From: Paraconexibacter algicola
Lineage (GTDB): Bacteria; Actinomycetota; Thermoleophilia; Solirubrobacterales; Solirubrobacteraceae
Direction: 5' to 3'
Length of the DNA: 64,000 nucleotides
Assembly (NCBI RefSeq): GCF_003044185.1
Contig: NZ_PYYB01000001.1
Location: 1,756,978 to 1,820,977 of the forward strand
Shown: piece after piece, positions 24,010-32,613 of the stretch
How the letters are laid out: every line of letters starts with the position of its first letter
Numbering within the stretch: the stretch's first letter is position 1
The notes under the pieces: generated by a model
The model's input: only the letters and a program-made list of their open reading frames with translations
Told to the model about the DNA's origin: nothing
The model's database searches: none
Made by a program: the position numbers and the translations under genes

Positions 24010-25044
24010 TCAGGGCTCGATCAGCACCTTGATCGCCTCGCGCCCGTCCATCGCCGCGTAGCCCGCCGGGACGTCCTCGATGCCGATCGTGCGGTCGAAG
24101 ACGCGCCCCGGCTGGATCGCCCCCGAGAGCACGTCGGGGAGCAGCTCCTCGACGTAGGCGCGGACCGGCGCCATGCCGCCGGCGACCGAGACGTTCTTGG
24201 CGAACATCAGCTGGGAGGCCGGGATGTCCCCGGACTGCGGGACGCCGACGCGGCCGACGGTGCCGCCCGCGCGGGTGACGCGGATCGCGGTCTGCAGCGA
24301 GTCGGCCATGCCGACGCACTCGAGCACCGCGTGGGCGCCGTCGCCGCCGGTGAGCTCGAGCACCTTGGCGGTGCCCGCGCGGCCACGCTCGGCGACGACG
24401 TCGGTGGCGCCGAGCTCGCGCGCGAGCGACGTGCGGACCTCGTGGCGTCCCATGATCACGATCTGCTCGGCCCCGAGCCGCTTGGCGGCGATGACGCCGC
24501 AGAGGCCGACCGCGCCGTCCCCGACGACGACGACCGTGGAGCCGGGGCGCACGCCGGCGGCGACGGCCGCGTGGTGCCCGGTGCCCATCACGTCGGAGAG
24601 CGTGAGCAGCGACGGCATCAGCGCGTCGTCCTCGCCGACCGGCAGGACGACGAGCGTGCCGTCGGCCTGCGGGACGCGGACCGCCTCGCCCTGGCCGCCG
24701 TCGACGTCGCCGACGCCCCAGAAGCCGCCGTTGCGGCACGAGGTGTGCAGGCCCTCGGCGCAGAAGTCGCAGCGGCCGTCGGAGTACACGAACGGCGCGA
24801 GGACGACGTCCCCCGGCTTCACCGTCGTCACCTCGGCGCCGACGTTCTCCACGACGCCGATGAACTCGTGGCCCATCCGCTGCCCGTCGGCGCCCGCGGG
24901 CTTGGACTTGTAGGGCCACAGGTCGCTGCCGCAGATGCAGGACCGGGTGACGCGCACGAGGGCGTCGGTCGGCAGGGAGATCGACGCGTCCGGCACGTCC
25001 TCGACGCGGACGTCGCCGGCGCCGTACAGCAGGGTGGCTCGCAT
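24010..25044 (-). CDS. Zinc-dependent alcohol dehydrogenase family protein
   Basis: The 344-residue medium-chain dehydrogenase has catalytic zinc ligands Cys38 (RSCICGSDLW) and His59-Glu60 (RMGHEFIGVV). The structural zinc loop DGRCDFCAEGLHTSC has three Cys, with Asp in place of the first, a variant known in this subfamily. The Rossmann motif is VVVVGDGAVGLCGVIAA. It oxidises alcohols or reduces aldehydes with NAD(P); the substrate is unknown. The ATG at 25044 lies 7 nt after a -10 TAGGGT on the minus strand, which argues against the longer start 69 nt upstream. It converges on the ABC transporter gene. Confidence 0.93.
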   Translation of the reverse strand: MRATLLYGAGDVRVEDVPDASISLPTDALVRVTRSCICGSDLWPYKSKPAGADGQRMGHEFIGVVENVGAEVTTVKPGDVVLAPFVYSDGRCDFCAEGLHTSCRNGGFWGVGDVDGGQGEAVRVPQADGTLVVLPVGEDDALMPSLLTLSDVMGTGHHAAVAAGVRPGSTVVVVGDGAVGLCGVIAAKRLGAEQIVIMGRHEVRTSLARELGATDVVAERGRAGTAKVLELTGGDGAHAVLECVGMADSLQTAIRVTRAGGTVGRVGVPQSGDIPASQLMFAKNVSVAGGMAPVRAYVEELLPDVLSGAIQPGRVFDRTIGIEDVPAGYAAMDGREAIKVLIEP

Positions 25045-25111
25045 GCTCGGGACCCTACCCGCGCGGTCCGTTCGCGGTTCGTGCTCGATTCCCCGGCCGC
25101 AACGTGGCACC

Positions 25112-25579
25112 ATGCCCTGCGTGCCGTCCTACGTGCACGCGATGTTCGGCGCCGTCGGTCTCACGCTCGTCGTCGCGGTCCTCGCGCCCGCGCCCCGCAT
25201 GCCCGTCAACCGGGCGGCGCGTGCCTGCCGTGTCCTGATGATCTCCGGCGGGCTGCTCTGGATCGCCGCGTTCACGATGCCGGCGTTCGACGTCTGGTAC
25301 CCCGCGCTCGCGCTGCTCGGCGCGGCGATGGGGACGTGGTTCGGCATGTTCTGGCTCGCGCGACAGCCGTCGCTGTACGACCTGCCGCCGGAGCGCGCCG
25401 AGCACTCCGACGACGCCGACGACGACGACCAGGGCGGTGGTGGTGGCGGCGGGCGCGGTCCCGAGCCCGATCCGGGCCCCGAGCCCTCCGGTCCCGACGG
25501 GATCGACTGGGACGACTTCGACCGGCAGCGCCGGTCGTGGGAGTCCGACCGGGATCGCACCCCGGTCGGCACGCTCTAG
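25112..25579 (+). CDS. Small membrane protein of unknown function
   Basis: I do not recognise a family. The 155-residue protein has three hydrophobic segments (AMFGAVGLTLVVAVLAPAP, RVLMISGGLLWIAAFTMPAF, YPALALLGAAMGTWFGMFWL). A cytosolic-type acidic, Gly-rich, low-complexity tail follows (DDADDDD, a run of Gly, then PEPDPGPEPSGPDGIDWDDF). GTG at 25121 is an alternative start. The gene is flanked by a divergent alcohol dehydrogenase and by a GC hairpin at its 3' side. Confidence 0.7.
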   Translation: MPCVPSYVHAMFGAVGLTLVVAVLAPAPRMPVNRAARACRVLMISGGLLWIAAFTMPAFDVWYPALALLGAAMGTWFGMFWLARQPSLYDLPPERAEHSDDADDDDQGGGGGGGRGPEPDPGPEPSGPDGIDWDDFDRQRRSWESDRDRTPVGTL

Positions 25580-25608
25580 GCGCCTGCCGCGCCCGACCCA
25601 TGTGGGAC

Positions 25609-25627
25609 GGCCGGCGGGCCGCCGGCC
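25609..25627 (+). terminator. GC palindrome after the small membrane protein gene
   Basis: GGCCGGCGG-G-CCGCCGGCC is a perfect 19-bp inverted repeat 30 bp downstream of the stop codon. No T-tract follows. Confidence 0.5.
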
Positions 25628-25660
25628 TGCGGGTGGCGTACGGCGGTGTCTACTGCCCGC

Positions 25661-25680
25661 GTATACGCTGTGTGTATACT
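25661..25680 (+). promoter_or_regulatory. PadR operon promoter and candidate operator
   Basis: GTATAC occurs at 25661-25666 and 25674-25679, a self-complementary hexamer repeated as a dyad with a 7-bp spacer. The -10 TATACT (25675-25680) overlaps the second copy and ends 6 nt before the PadR ATG. A repressor bound here would cover the promoter of a leaderless mRNA. Confidence 0.65.
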
Positions 25681-25686
25681 CGGCAT

Positions 25687-26211
25687 ATGTCCATCGCCAA
25701 GACCTTCCTCGGGCTGCTCGAAGCGGGCCCGAGTCACGGCTACGACCTCAAGCGCTCCTACGACGAGCGGTTCGGGCACGACAAGCCGCTCGCCTACGGG
25801 CAGGTGTACGCCACGCTCGCCCGGCTGCTGAAGAACGGCCTCGTCGCCGTCGACGGCATCGAGCCCGGGGAAGGACCCGAGCGCAAGCGCTACGTCATCA
25901 CGCAGGAGGGCGTCGCCGACATCGCCGCCTGGCTCGAGCAGCCCGAGCGGCCCGACCTCTACCTGCAGAGCACCCTGTACACGAAGGTCGTCCTCGCGAT
26001 GCTCACCGGCCGCTCGGCCCGCGAGGTGCTCGACACCCAGCGCGCCGAGCACCTCGCGCTGATGCGCGCGCTCACCCGGCGCAAGCTCGACGGCGACCTC
26101 GCCGACCAGCTGATCTGCGACCACGCGATCTTCCACCTCGAAGCCGACCTGAAGTGGCTGGAGCTGACCGCCGACCGCCTTGACGACCTCGCGACGGAGG
26201 TCGCACGATGA
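25687..26211 (+). CDS. PadR-family regulator
   Basis: The 174-residue protein has the PadR winged helix (MSIAKTFLGLLEAGPSHGYD, LAYGQVYATLARLLKNGLVA, ERKRYVITQEGVADIAAWLE) and a C-terminal dimerisation helix region rich in Arg/Leu. PadR proteins often repress an adjacent ABC exporter and respond to its substrates. It is coupled by ATGA to an ABC ATPase gene, and the likely operator overlaps its own -10. Confidence 0.93.
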   Translation: MSIAKTFLGLLEAGPSHGYDLKRSYDERFGHDKPLAYGQVYATLARLLKNGLVAVDGIEPGEGPERKRYVITQEGVADIAAWLEQPERPDLYLQSTLYTKVVLAMLTGRSAREVLDTQRAEHLALMRALTRRKLDGDLADQLICDHAIFHLEADLKWLELTADRLDDLATEVAR

Positions 26212-26924
26212 GCCCGAGCACCGTGTCCCAGGACCCGACCACCACCGCGGCCGGCGGCCGCGCCCCCGGCCCGCTGCTTCGTGCCGGCGGCCTGCGCAAG
26301 CAGTTCGGGACCACCCTCGCCCTCGACGGCGCCGACTTCGAGATCGCCGCGGGCGAGGTCGTCGCCGTGATGGGCGCCTCCGGCTCCGGCAAGTCGACGC
26401 TGCTGCACTGCCTCGCCGGCATCGTGCCGCCCGACACGGGCACGATCAGCTACGACGGCTCCGACCTCGTCGCGCTCGGCGACGCCGGCCGCAGCGAGCT
26501 GCGCCGCACCGCGTTCGGCTTCGTGTTCCAGTTCGGCCAGCTCGTCCCCGAGCTGCGCTGCGTCGAGAACGTCGCGCTGCCGCTGCGCCTGCAGGGCGTC
26601 CGGCGCCGCACGGCCGAGCGGCAGGCGCGCGAGTGGATGGAGCGCCTCCAGGTCGCCGACGTCGCCGACCAGACCCCCGGGCAGGTCTCCGGCGGTCAGG
26701 GCCAGCGCGTCGCCGTGGCCCGCGCGCTCGTCACCGGCCCGCGGGTCGTCTTCGCCGACGAGCCCACCGGGGCGCTCGACTCGCTCAACGGCGAGCGGGT
26801 CATGCAGCTGCTCGTCGCCGCCGCGCGCGACAGCGGCGCCGCGGTCGTGCTCGTCACCCACGAGGCGCGCGTCGCCGCCTACGCGGACCGCGAGATCGTC
26901 GTCCGGGACGGGCGGACCGCATGA
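26208..26924 (+). CDS. ABC transporter ATPase (MacB/LolD-type)
   Basis: The 238-residue ATPase has Walker A GASGSGKSTLL, the Q-loop FVFQFGQLVPELRCVENVAL, the signature VSGGQGQRVAVARAL, Walker B VVFADEPTGALDSLNG and the switch His in VLVTHEARVAA. This sequence type pairs with FtsX-like permeases. Both of its ends overlap neighbours by 4 bp (PadR and permease), so it belongs to a three-gene operon for efflux of peptides, lipids or drugs. Confidence 0.94.
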   Translation: MSPSTVSQDPTTTAAGGRAPGPLLRAGGLRKQFGTTLALDGADFEIAAGEVVAVMGASGSGKSTLLHCLAGIVPPDTGTISYDGSDLVALGDAGRSELRRTAFGFVFQFGQLVPELRCVENVALPLRLQGVRRRTAERQAREWMERLQVADVADQTPGQVSGGQGQRVAVARALVTGPRVVFADEPTGALDSLNGERVMQLLVAAARDSGAAVVLVTHEARVAAYADREIVVRDGRTA

Positions 26925-29182
26925 CCGCCCTGCTCCTCGGCGTGCGCCTCGCCCTCGCGGGCGGGCGCCCCTCCGCCGTGCGCGCCGCCATGACCGCGGC
27001 AGGGGTCGCGCTCGGCGTCCTCGTCCTGCTCGTCGCCGCCTCGATCCCCACCATGGTCGACGGGCACGACGGCCGCGAGGCCGCCCGCGCCGTGACGCCG
27101 AGCCCCGGTCCGGCGACCGCGACCTCCACGCTCGTGACCGCCGCGGACACGACCTTCCGCGACGAGGACATCGGCGGCCTGCTCGTGCAGGCCGAGGGCG
27201 ACCGTCCCGCCACGCCGCCCGGCGTGCGCCGGCTCCCCGGCCCCGGTGACCTCGTCGTGTCCCCGGCGCTGCGCGACCTCCTCGCCCGCCCGGACGCCGC
27301 GCTCCTGCGCGAGCGCCTGCGCGGCCGCATCGTCGGCACGATCGGCGACGCCGGGCTGACCGGCCCGGCTGAGCTGTTCTTCTACGCCGGGACCGACCGG
27401 CTCTCCGCCGCCGACGGCGACCGCGTCACCCGTTTCGGCGGTGGCGTCGCGCCCGACCCCCTGCCCGGGTTCCTCACCTTCCTGATCGCGGTCGCCGTCG
27501 TCGTCCTGCTGCTGCCGATCGGCGCGTTCATCGCGACCGCCGTGCGGTTCGGCGGCGAGGACCGCGACCGGCGCCTCGCCGCCCTGCGCCTGGTCGGCGC
27601 CGACCGCGCGATGGCCGCGCGGGTCGCCACGGGCGAGACGCTCGTCGGCGCCCTCGGCGGCCTGCTCGTCGGGGTCGGGCTGTTCGCGCTCGCCCGGCCG
27701 CTCGCCGGCGGGATCGAGCTGTTCGGGGTCAGCGTCTTCCCGGCCGACGTGCGGCCCGACGCCACCCTCGCGGCGCTCGTCGTCCTCGCCATCCCGCTCG
27801 CCGCGATCGTCTCCTCGCTGGCCGTGCTGCGCTCCGTCGTCATCGAGCCGCTCGGCGTCGTGCGGCGCAGCGCCACCGCACCGCGCCGCCTCGGCTGGCG
27901 CCTGCTGCCCGCGGTGATCGGCGCCTGGATGCTGTGGGGCATGCGCGGCGACCTGCTGCGCACCGACCAGGAGTTCGACGCCTACCGCGCCGGGGTCGCC
28001 GTGCTGCTCGTCCTCGTCGGGATGACCGCGGTGCTGCCCTGGGTCGTCGAGGCGAGCGTCCGCCGGCTCGGCGGTGGCGGCCTGCCGTGGCAGCTCGCCG
28101 TCCGCCGGATCCAGATGGACGGCGGCACCGCCGCGCGCGTCGTCAGCGGCGTCGCCGTCGCCGTCGCCGGGGCGATCGCGCTGCAGACGCTCTTCACCGC
28201 CGCCGAGCGCGTCTCCACGCTGCCCAACCCGCAGAGCAGCGCCCGCGCGAACGTCGCGATCTACCCCGTCTACCCCGGGGACGCCGCGATGCCGCAGCGG
28301 AGCGTCGCCGCGCTACGGGCGATCCCGGGGGTGCAGGAGGTCAGCAGCGTGCGGCTCGCCCCCGCCCAGCGGGTCGGGGCCGACGAAGGGGCCGAGATCA
28401 TCGTCGGCGACTGCGACTCGCTACGCGCCTACGGACGCATCGGGCGCTGCCGGGACGGCGACACGTTCCTGACCGGGCGGACCGCCGCCGCACCGGCCCG
28501 CACGTTCGAGCTCGGTGGGGAGGGCGCCGCCCCGAGCCGCTGGCGGATCCCCGCCGGCGCCCGCCGCGTCGAGCCCGCTCCCGGCCCGACCGGCGGCGCG
28601 CTCACCGGCATCCTCGCGACGCCACGCGCGCTCGCCGGGATCCGCCTGCCGGGCGCGGAGGAGGAGGTCTACGCGACCGTCGCCCCCGGGGTCGGCGGCG
28701 ACACGATCGAGCGGATGCGCAACGTCGTCGCCGACGGGGCGCTGCGCAGCGACGTGTTCCGCACCGACGACCCGATCGAGCTCGGTGCGTTCACGAGCGT
28801 GCGGCGCGCGATCTTCGCGGGCACCGCGCTCGTGCTGCTGCTGCTCGGCGCCAGCCTGCTCGTCGGTGGTCTCGAGCAGCTGCGCGAGCGGCGCCGGCCG
28901 CTGGCCGTGCTCGCCGCGTTCGGCACGCGGCGCCGGGTGCTCGCCTGGTCGGTGCTGCTGCAGGCCGCGGTGCCCGTCACGCTGGGTCTCGCCGTCGCGG
29001 TCGGCACCGGCATCGGGCTGGGCTGGATGCTGCTGCGCGTCGGCGGTGCCTCGTTCGTCATGGACTGGGGCGCGGTCGCCGGGATGACCGGGATCGGCGC
29101 GGCCGTCGTGCTGCTCGTCACCGCGCTGACGCTGCCTGCCCTGCTGCGCCTCACCGCGCCGTCCGGGCTGCGGACGGAGTAG
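26921..29182 (+). CDS. FtsX-like ABC permease
   Basis: The 753-residue permease has an N-terminal TM (AAMTAAGVALGVLVLLVAAS), an extracellular domain, a block of TM segments around residues 185-380 (FLTFLIAVAVVVLLLPIGAF with the coupling segment DRDRRLAALRLVGADRAMAA), and a second extracellular domain. The C-terminal FtsX block starts around residue 625, with RRPLAVLAAFGTRRRVLAWS. It forms the membrane part of the preceding ATPase in a MacB/BceB-like exporter. The start is fixed by the ATGA overlap. It ends 6 bp before the stop of the convergent unknown gene. Confidence 0.9.
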   Translation: MTALLLGVRLALAGGRPSAVRAAMTAAGVALGVLVLLVAASIPTMVDGHDGREAARAVTPSPGPATATSTLVTAADTTFRDEDIGGLLVQAEGDRPATPPGVRRLPGPGDLVVSPALRDLLARPDAALLRERLRGRIVGTIGDAGLTGPAELFFYAGTDRLSAADGDRVTRFGGGVAPDPLPGFLTFLIAVAVVVLLLPIGAFIATAVRFGGEDRDRRLAALRLVGADRAMAARVATGETLVGALGGLLVGVGLFALARPLAGGIELFGVSVFPADVRPDATLAALVVLAIPLAAIVSSLAVLRSVVIEPLGVVRRSATAPRRLGWRLLPAVIGAWMLWGMRGDLLRTDQEFDAYRAGVAVLLVLVGMTAVLPWVVEASVRRLGGGGLPWQLAVRRIQMDGGTAARVVSGVAVAVAGAIALQTLFTAAERVSTLPNPQSSARANVAIYPVYPGDAAMPQRSVAALRAIPGVQEVSSVRLAPAQRVGADEGAEIIVGDCDSLRAYGRIGRCRDGDTFLTGRTAAAPARTFELGGEGAAPSRWRIPAGARRVEPAPGPTGGALTGILATPRALAGIRLPGAEEEVYATVAPGVGGDTIERMRNVVADGALRSDVFRTDDPIELGAFTSVRRAIFAGTALVLLLLGASLLVGGLEQLRERRRPLAVLAAFGTRRRVLAWSVLLQAAVPVTLGLAVAVGTGIGLGWMLLRVGGASFVMDWGAVAGMTGIGAAVVLLVTALTLPALLRLTAPSGLRTE

Positions 29183-29188
29183 TCCGGG

Positions 29189-29848
29189 TCAGTCGAGCTG
29201 GAGCAGCAGGTCGTCCAGGTGGTCGGCGAGCCCGACCTCCTGGGCGCCGCGGCCGACCGCCACGTCCGTCGAGGCGGCGTGCACGTGCCGGTCGGGTGGC
29301 CACAGCGCCGCGAGCAGCAGGTCGTGCGCGAGCCCGGCCGCGTCGGTCGCCGTGGCGGCCTGCAGCTCGACGATCCACACCGGCGTGCCGGTCGGGTCCT
29401 CGCGGACGTGCACCGCGGTCACGTCCCCGTGCGCGGCGACCTCGCGCGCCACGAGCTCCGGGTCCGCGCCGTGCGCGAGGTCCGGGTCGTGGACCGCGAA
29501 GTACCAGTCGTGCACGTCGTCGTCGGCGTCCGCCGCCCGCTCCTGCGCGAACCGCGCGTGCGCCGCGGCGACCGTCGAGCGGGCCTGCGCCGCCGCCTCG
29601 CCCCGGAACCGCGGGTACGCCGCGACGTCCTCCACGCCCGCGGTCAGCCGCCCGCCCACCTCGACGACGATCCGCGGGCAGCGCTCCGCCGCCCAGAGGA
29701 TCGCGTCGTCGAGGTCGGCGAACTCGCCGGTGTCCTGCGCCCCGGTCGCGTGCACGCCCGCCACGCCCGCGGGCTCCAGGCTCCCGGCGAGCACGGGCGG
29801 TGACCCGATGCCGCGGGTGCGCAGGCGGATCCAGGCGGTCGCGGGCAC
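29189..29848 (-). CDS. Protein of unknown function, partner of the monooxygenase
   Basis: The 219-residue protein is acidic and soluble with no signal peptide or membrane segment. The first part (AWIRLRTRGIGSPPVLAGSL, DAILWAAERCPRIVVEVGG) and the end (DLLLAALWPPDRHVHAASTD) look like alternating strand/helix, but I recognise no family or catalytic motif. It starts with GTG 12 bp after the stop of the monooxygenase gene on the same strand, so the two are probably co-transcribed. Length and start are moderately certain; the function is unknown. Confidence 0.65.
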   Translation of the reverse strand: MPATAWIRLRTRGIGSPPVLAGSLEPAGVAGVHATGAQDTGEFADLDDAILWAAERCPRIVVEVGGRLTAGVEDVAAYPRFRGEAAAQARSTVAAAHARFAQERAADADDDVHDWYFAVHDPDLAHGADPELVAREVAAHGDVTAVHVREDPTGTPVWIVELQAATATDAAGLAHDLLLAALWPPDRHVHAASTDVAVGRGAQEVGLADHLDDLLLQLD

Positions 29849-29860
29849 CGGCGGTCCGTC

Positions 29861-31372
29861 CTACGAGGCCGCGGGCTCGGCGGTCGCGGGCGCGCGCTCG
29901 GGCGCCGGCACGAACGTGTACTCGGCCGGGTCGAGCACCGCGGTCCGCTGCGTGTACTCGCCCATGTACCCCGGCCAGTTCGTGACGATCCGGCCCGACT
30001 CGTTGCGGTACCAGGAGTCGCACTGCGTCCACGCCGTCCCCGCGAAGCGCGCCTGCAGCTCGCGGTCGGAGGCCGCCTCGACCTCCGGGCGGACCTCGAT
30101 GGCGGCCGCGTCCGCGCGCCCGCGGACGTGCTGGAGCGCCTGCCGGATGTACGCGGCCTGCGCCTCCAGGTAGACGATGATCGAGCCGCCCGACGTGTTC
30201 GTGTTCGGCCCGTACATGAGGAACATCGACGGGAAGCCGGGCACCGTCACGCCCAGGTGGGCGTGCGGGCCGTCCGCCCACGCGTCGGTGAGCGCCACCC
30301 CGTCACGACCGGTGACGGTCATGGGGAGCATGAAGTCCGTGGTGCGGAAGCCGGTCCCGTAGATGATCACGTCGACCTCGCGCTCGAGGCCGTCGGCGGT
30401 GACGACGCCGCGCGGCGTGATCGCCGTGATCGCGTCGGTCACCAGCTCCACGTTCGGGCGCTGCAGCGCCGGCAGCCACTTCGAGCTGAACAGGACCCGC
30501 TTGCAGCCGAACGTGTAGTCCGGCCACGCCTTGCGCCGCACCTCCGCGTCGCGCAGCTGCCAGCGCATGAACGCGGTCGCGCGCAGCCGGCCGAGGCGGC
30601 CGAGCGTGCGCGGGTTGCGGATCATCGCGGTCAGCGACTCGCCGTAGTGGTAGATGAACCGGCGCCGGAAGGCCTGCAGGCCGGGGGTGTGCCGGATCAG
30701 CGCGCGGACGAGCGCCGGGTAGGGACGGTTGCGGCGCGGCATGAACCAGTTGCCCGACCGCTGGAAGACGTGCAGCCGCCCGACCTCCTTGGCGATCTCC
30801 GGCACGAACTGCACGGCGCTGGCGCCCGTGCCGACGACCGCGACGCGGCGTCCGGCGAGCGGCACGTCGTGGTTCCACTCCGCGGAGTGGAAGGCGTCGC
30901 CCTCGAACTGCTCGAGGCCGGGGATGCGCGGGTAGGCGAGGCGGTGCAGCTGGCCCGTCGCGATGACGACCGCGTCGGCCTCCCAGGTGCGACCGTCGGT
31001 CGCGGTGACGGTCCACTGGACGTTCGTGTCGCTCCACGTGCACGACGCGACCTCGACACCGGTCTCCGTGCGGCCGGTGACGCCGTGCTCGGCGGCGACG
31101 CCCTGGAGGTAGTCGAGGATCTGCGCCTGCGGGGAGCAGAGGTGCGACCAGTCGGTGCGGGTCGCGAACGAGTACGAGTACAGGTGGCTGGGCACGTCGC
31201 ACGCCGCGCCCGGATAGGTGTTGTGGAACCACGTGCCTCCGACCTGCTCGCCGCGCTCCAGCAGCGTGATGTCGCGGAAGCCGTGCTGCTGCAGCTCGAT
31301 CGCGCAGCCGATCCCGCCGAATCCGGCGCCGACGATGACGACCCTCGTCCCCGAACGTGACATGCGCGTCAT
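29861..31372 (-). CDS. Flavin-containing monooxygenase (Baeyer-Villiger type)
   Basis: The 503-residue protein has an N-terminal FAD Rossmann motif (VVIVGAGFGGIGCAIELQQ), QVGGTWFHNTYPGAACDVPS, a NADPH motif (VAVVGTGASAVQFVPEI), and between them FEGDAFHSAEWNHDV. The last matches the Baeyer-Villiger fingerprint FxGxxxHxxxW(P/D). It converts ketones to esters/lactones or N/S-oxygenates; the substrate is unknown. The ATG at 31363 (MSRSGTRVVIVG) is an equally good start. It is divergent from an acyltransferase gene and probably co-transcribed with the unknown gene that follows. Confidence 0.93.
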   Translation of the reverse strand: MTRMSRSGTRVVIVGAGFGGIGCAIELQQHGFRDITLLERGEQVGGTWFHNTYPGAACDVPSHLYSYSFATRTDWSHLCSPQAQILDYLQGVAAEHGVTGRTETGVEVASCTWSDTNVQWTVTATDGRTWEADAVVIATGQLHRLAYPRIPGLEQFEGDAFHSAEWNHDVPLAGRRVAVVGTGASAVQFVPEIAKEVGRLHVFQRSGNWFMPRRNRPYPALVRALIRHTPGLQAFRRRFIYHYGESLTAMIRNPRTLGRLGRLRATAFMRWQLRDAEVRRKAWPDYTFGCKRVLFSSKWLPALQRPNVELVTDAITAITPRGVVTADGLEREVDVIIYGTGFRTTDFMLPMTVTGRDGVALTDAWADGPHAHLGVTVPGFPSMFLMYGPNTNTSGGSIIVYLEAQAAYIRQALQHVRGRADAAAIEVRPEVEAASDRELQARFAGTAWTQCDSWYRNESGRIVTNWPGYMGEYTQRTAVLDPAEYTFVPAPERAPATAEPAAS

Positions 31373-31426
31373 CTTCGCAGAGGACGCGGCCCGGGCGAGG
31401 CGGCGGGGCCGCTAGCCTCCGGCACG

Positions 31427-32602
31427 ATGCCGCCGGGCCCCGCGACCGCAGACCGCAGCGACGCCCTCGACGGCATCCGCGCGCTCGCCGCCCTGTCGGT
31501 CCTCGCCTTCCACGTCTGGCTCTACCGCGACGACCGGCCCCGCGGGTTCGCCGACCGCGACCTCCTGGACCGGGTCCTGTTCGAGGCCAACGCCGGGCTG
31601 ATCGCGTTCTTCGTCCTGTCCGGCTACCTCCTGTACCGGGGGTTCGCGCGCGCCGCGGTGACCGGGGCGGCGCCCCCGTCGGTGCGCGGCTACGCGGTCC
31701 GCCGCGCGGCGCGCATCCTGCCCGCCTACTACGTGTGCGGCGCGGTCGTGTTCCTCCTCTACGCGACCGTCGGGCCGACGACGATCCAGCCCGAGCTGCA
31801 CGAGCTGCCGCTGTTCGCGGTCTTCGCGCAGAACTACTCGCTCGACACGCTCATGCAGCTGAACCCCGTGCTGTGGACGCTGACGATCGAGATGGCGTTC
31901 TACGTCGCGCTGCCGCTGATCGCGCTCGCGGGCCTCGCGCTCGGCCCGCGACGCACCGCCTGGCACGCCGGAGTGCTGCTCGCGCTCGTCGGCGTGACGC
32001 TCGCCTGGTACTACGCGGACTACCGCGGCGACTGGGGCGAGATCCCGCGCAAGACGCTCCCCGCCTACATCGGGCACTTCGCGCTGGGCATGCTCGTCGC
32101 GCTGTGGCTCGAGCACCGGCGCGCGCGGCGCGACGGGGCGCGCCTCACCCCGGCGGTGACCGCGGGGCTCAGCGTCGTCGGCTGGCTGCTCGTGGTCGCC
32201 GAGGGCTACTGGCACGAGACCGAGCCCAGCGGCGGCCTCGCGCGGGCGCTGTTCTCGACGCTCATGGTCGCGCTCGGCTTCGCGCTCGTCGTCGCGGCCG
32301 CCGCCGGGGGGAGCGGCCCGTCGGTCGACTGGCTGCGCGCACGCTGGCTCGCCCGCACGGGCCTGATCTCCTACGGCCTGTACCTCTGGCACCTGCCGCT
32401 GCTGCTCGTGCTGCGCGACAACGGCCTGCTCCCCGAGGCGCTGTGGCCGCGCATGCTCGTGGTCCTCGCGGTGTCGCTGCTGGCGGCCGAGGCGACCTGG
32501 CGCTGGGTCGAGCGTCCCGCGATCGACTGGGCGGCGCGCCGACGCGCGGGACGGACCGGCTCCTTCACACGGTCGAAACAGGTCGCCGCCGAAATTTCCT
32601 AG
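31427..32602 (+). CDS. Acyltransferase-3 family membrane protein
   Basis: The 391-residue OafA/YrhL-type O-acyltransferase has SDALDGIRALAALSVLAFHV, with the catalytic-type His in the first helix, then GLIAFFVLSGYLLYRGFARA, RRAARILPAYYVCG and about ten hydrophobic segments ending in a W-rich C-terminus. It transfers acyl groups to surface sugars or lipids. TAGCCT lies 8 nt before the ATG. It precedes a large polytopic protein by 11 bp, in what looks like a surface-glycan neighbourhood. Confidence 0.93.
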   Translation: MPPGPATADRSDALDGIRALAALSVLAFHVWLYRDDRPRGFADRDLLDRVLFEANAGLIAFFVLSGYLLYRGFARAAVTGAAPPSVRGYAVRRAARILPAYYVCGAVVFLLYATVGPTTIQPELHELPLFAVFAQNYSLDTLMQLNPVLWTLTIEMAFYVALPLIALAGLALGPRRTAWHAGVLLALVGVTLAWYYADYRGDWGEIPRKTLPAYIGHFALGMLVALWLEHRRARRDGARLTPAVTAGLSVVGWLLVVAEGYWHETEPSGGLARALFSTLMVALGFALVVAAAAGGSGPSVDWLRARWLARTGLISYGLYLWHLPLLLVLRDNGLLPEALWPRMLVVLAVSLLAAEATWRWVERPAIDWAARRRAGRTGSFTRSKQVAAEIS

Positions 32603-32613
32603 AGTTGGCGGGA

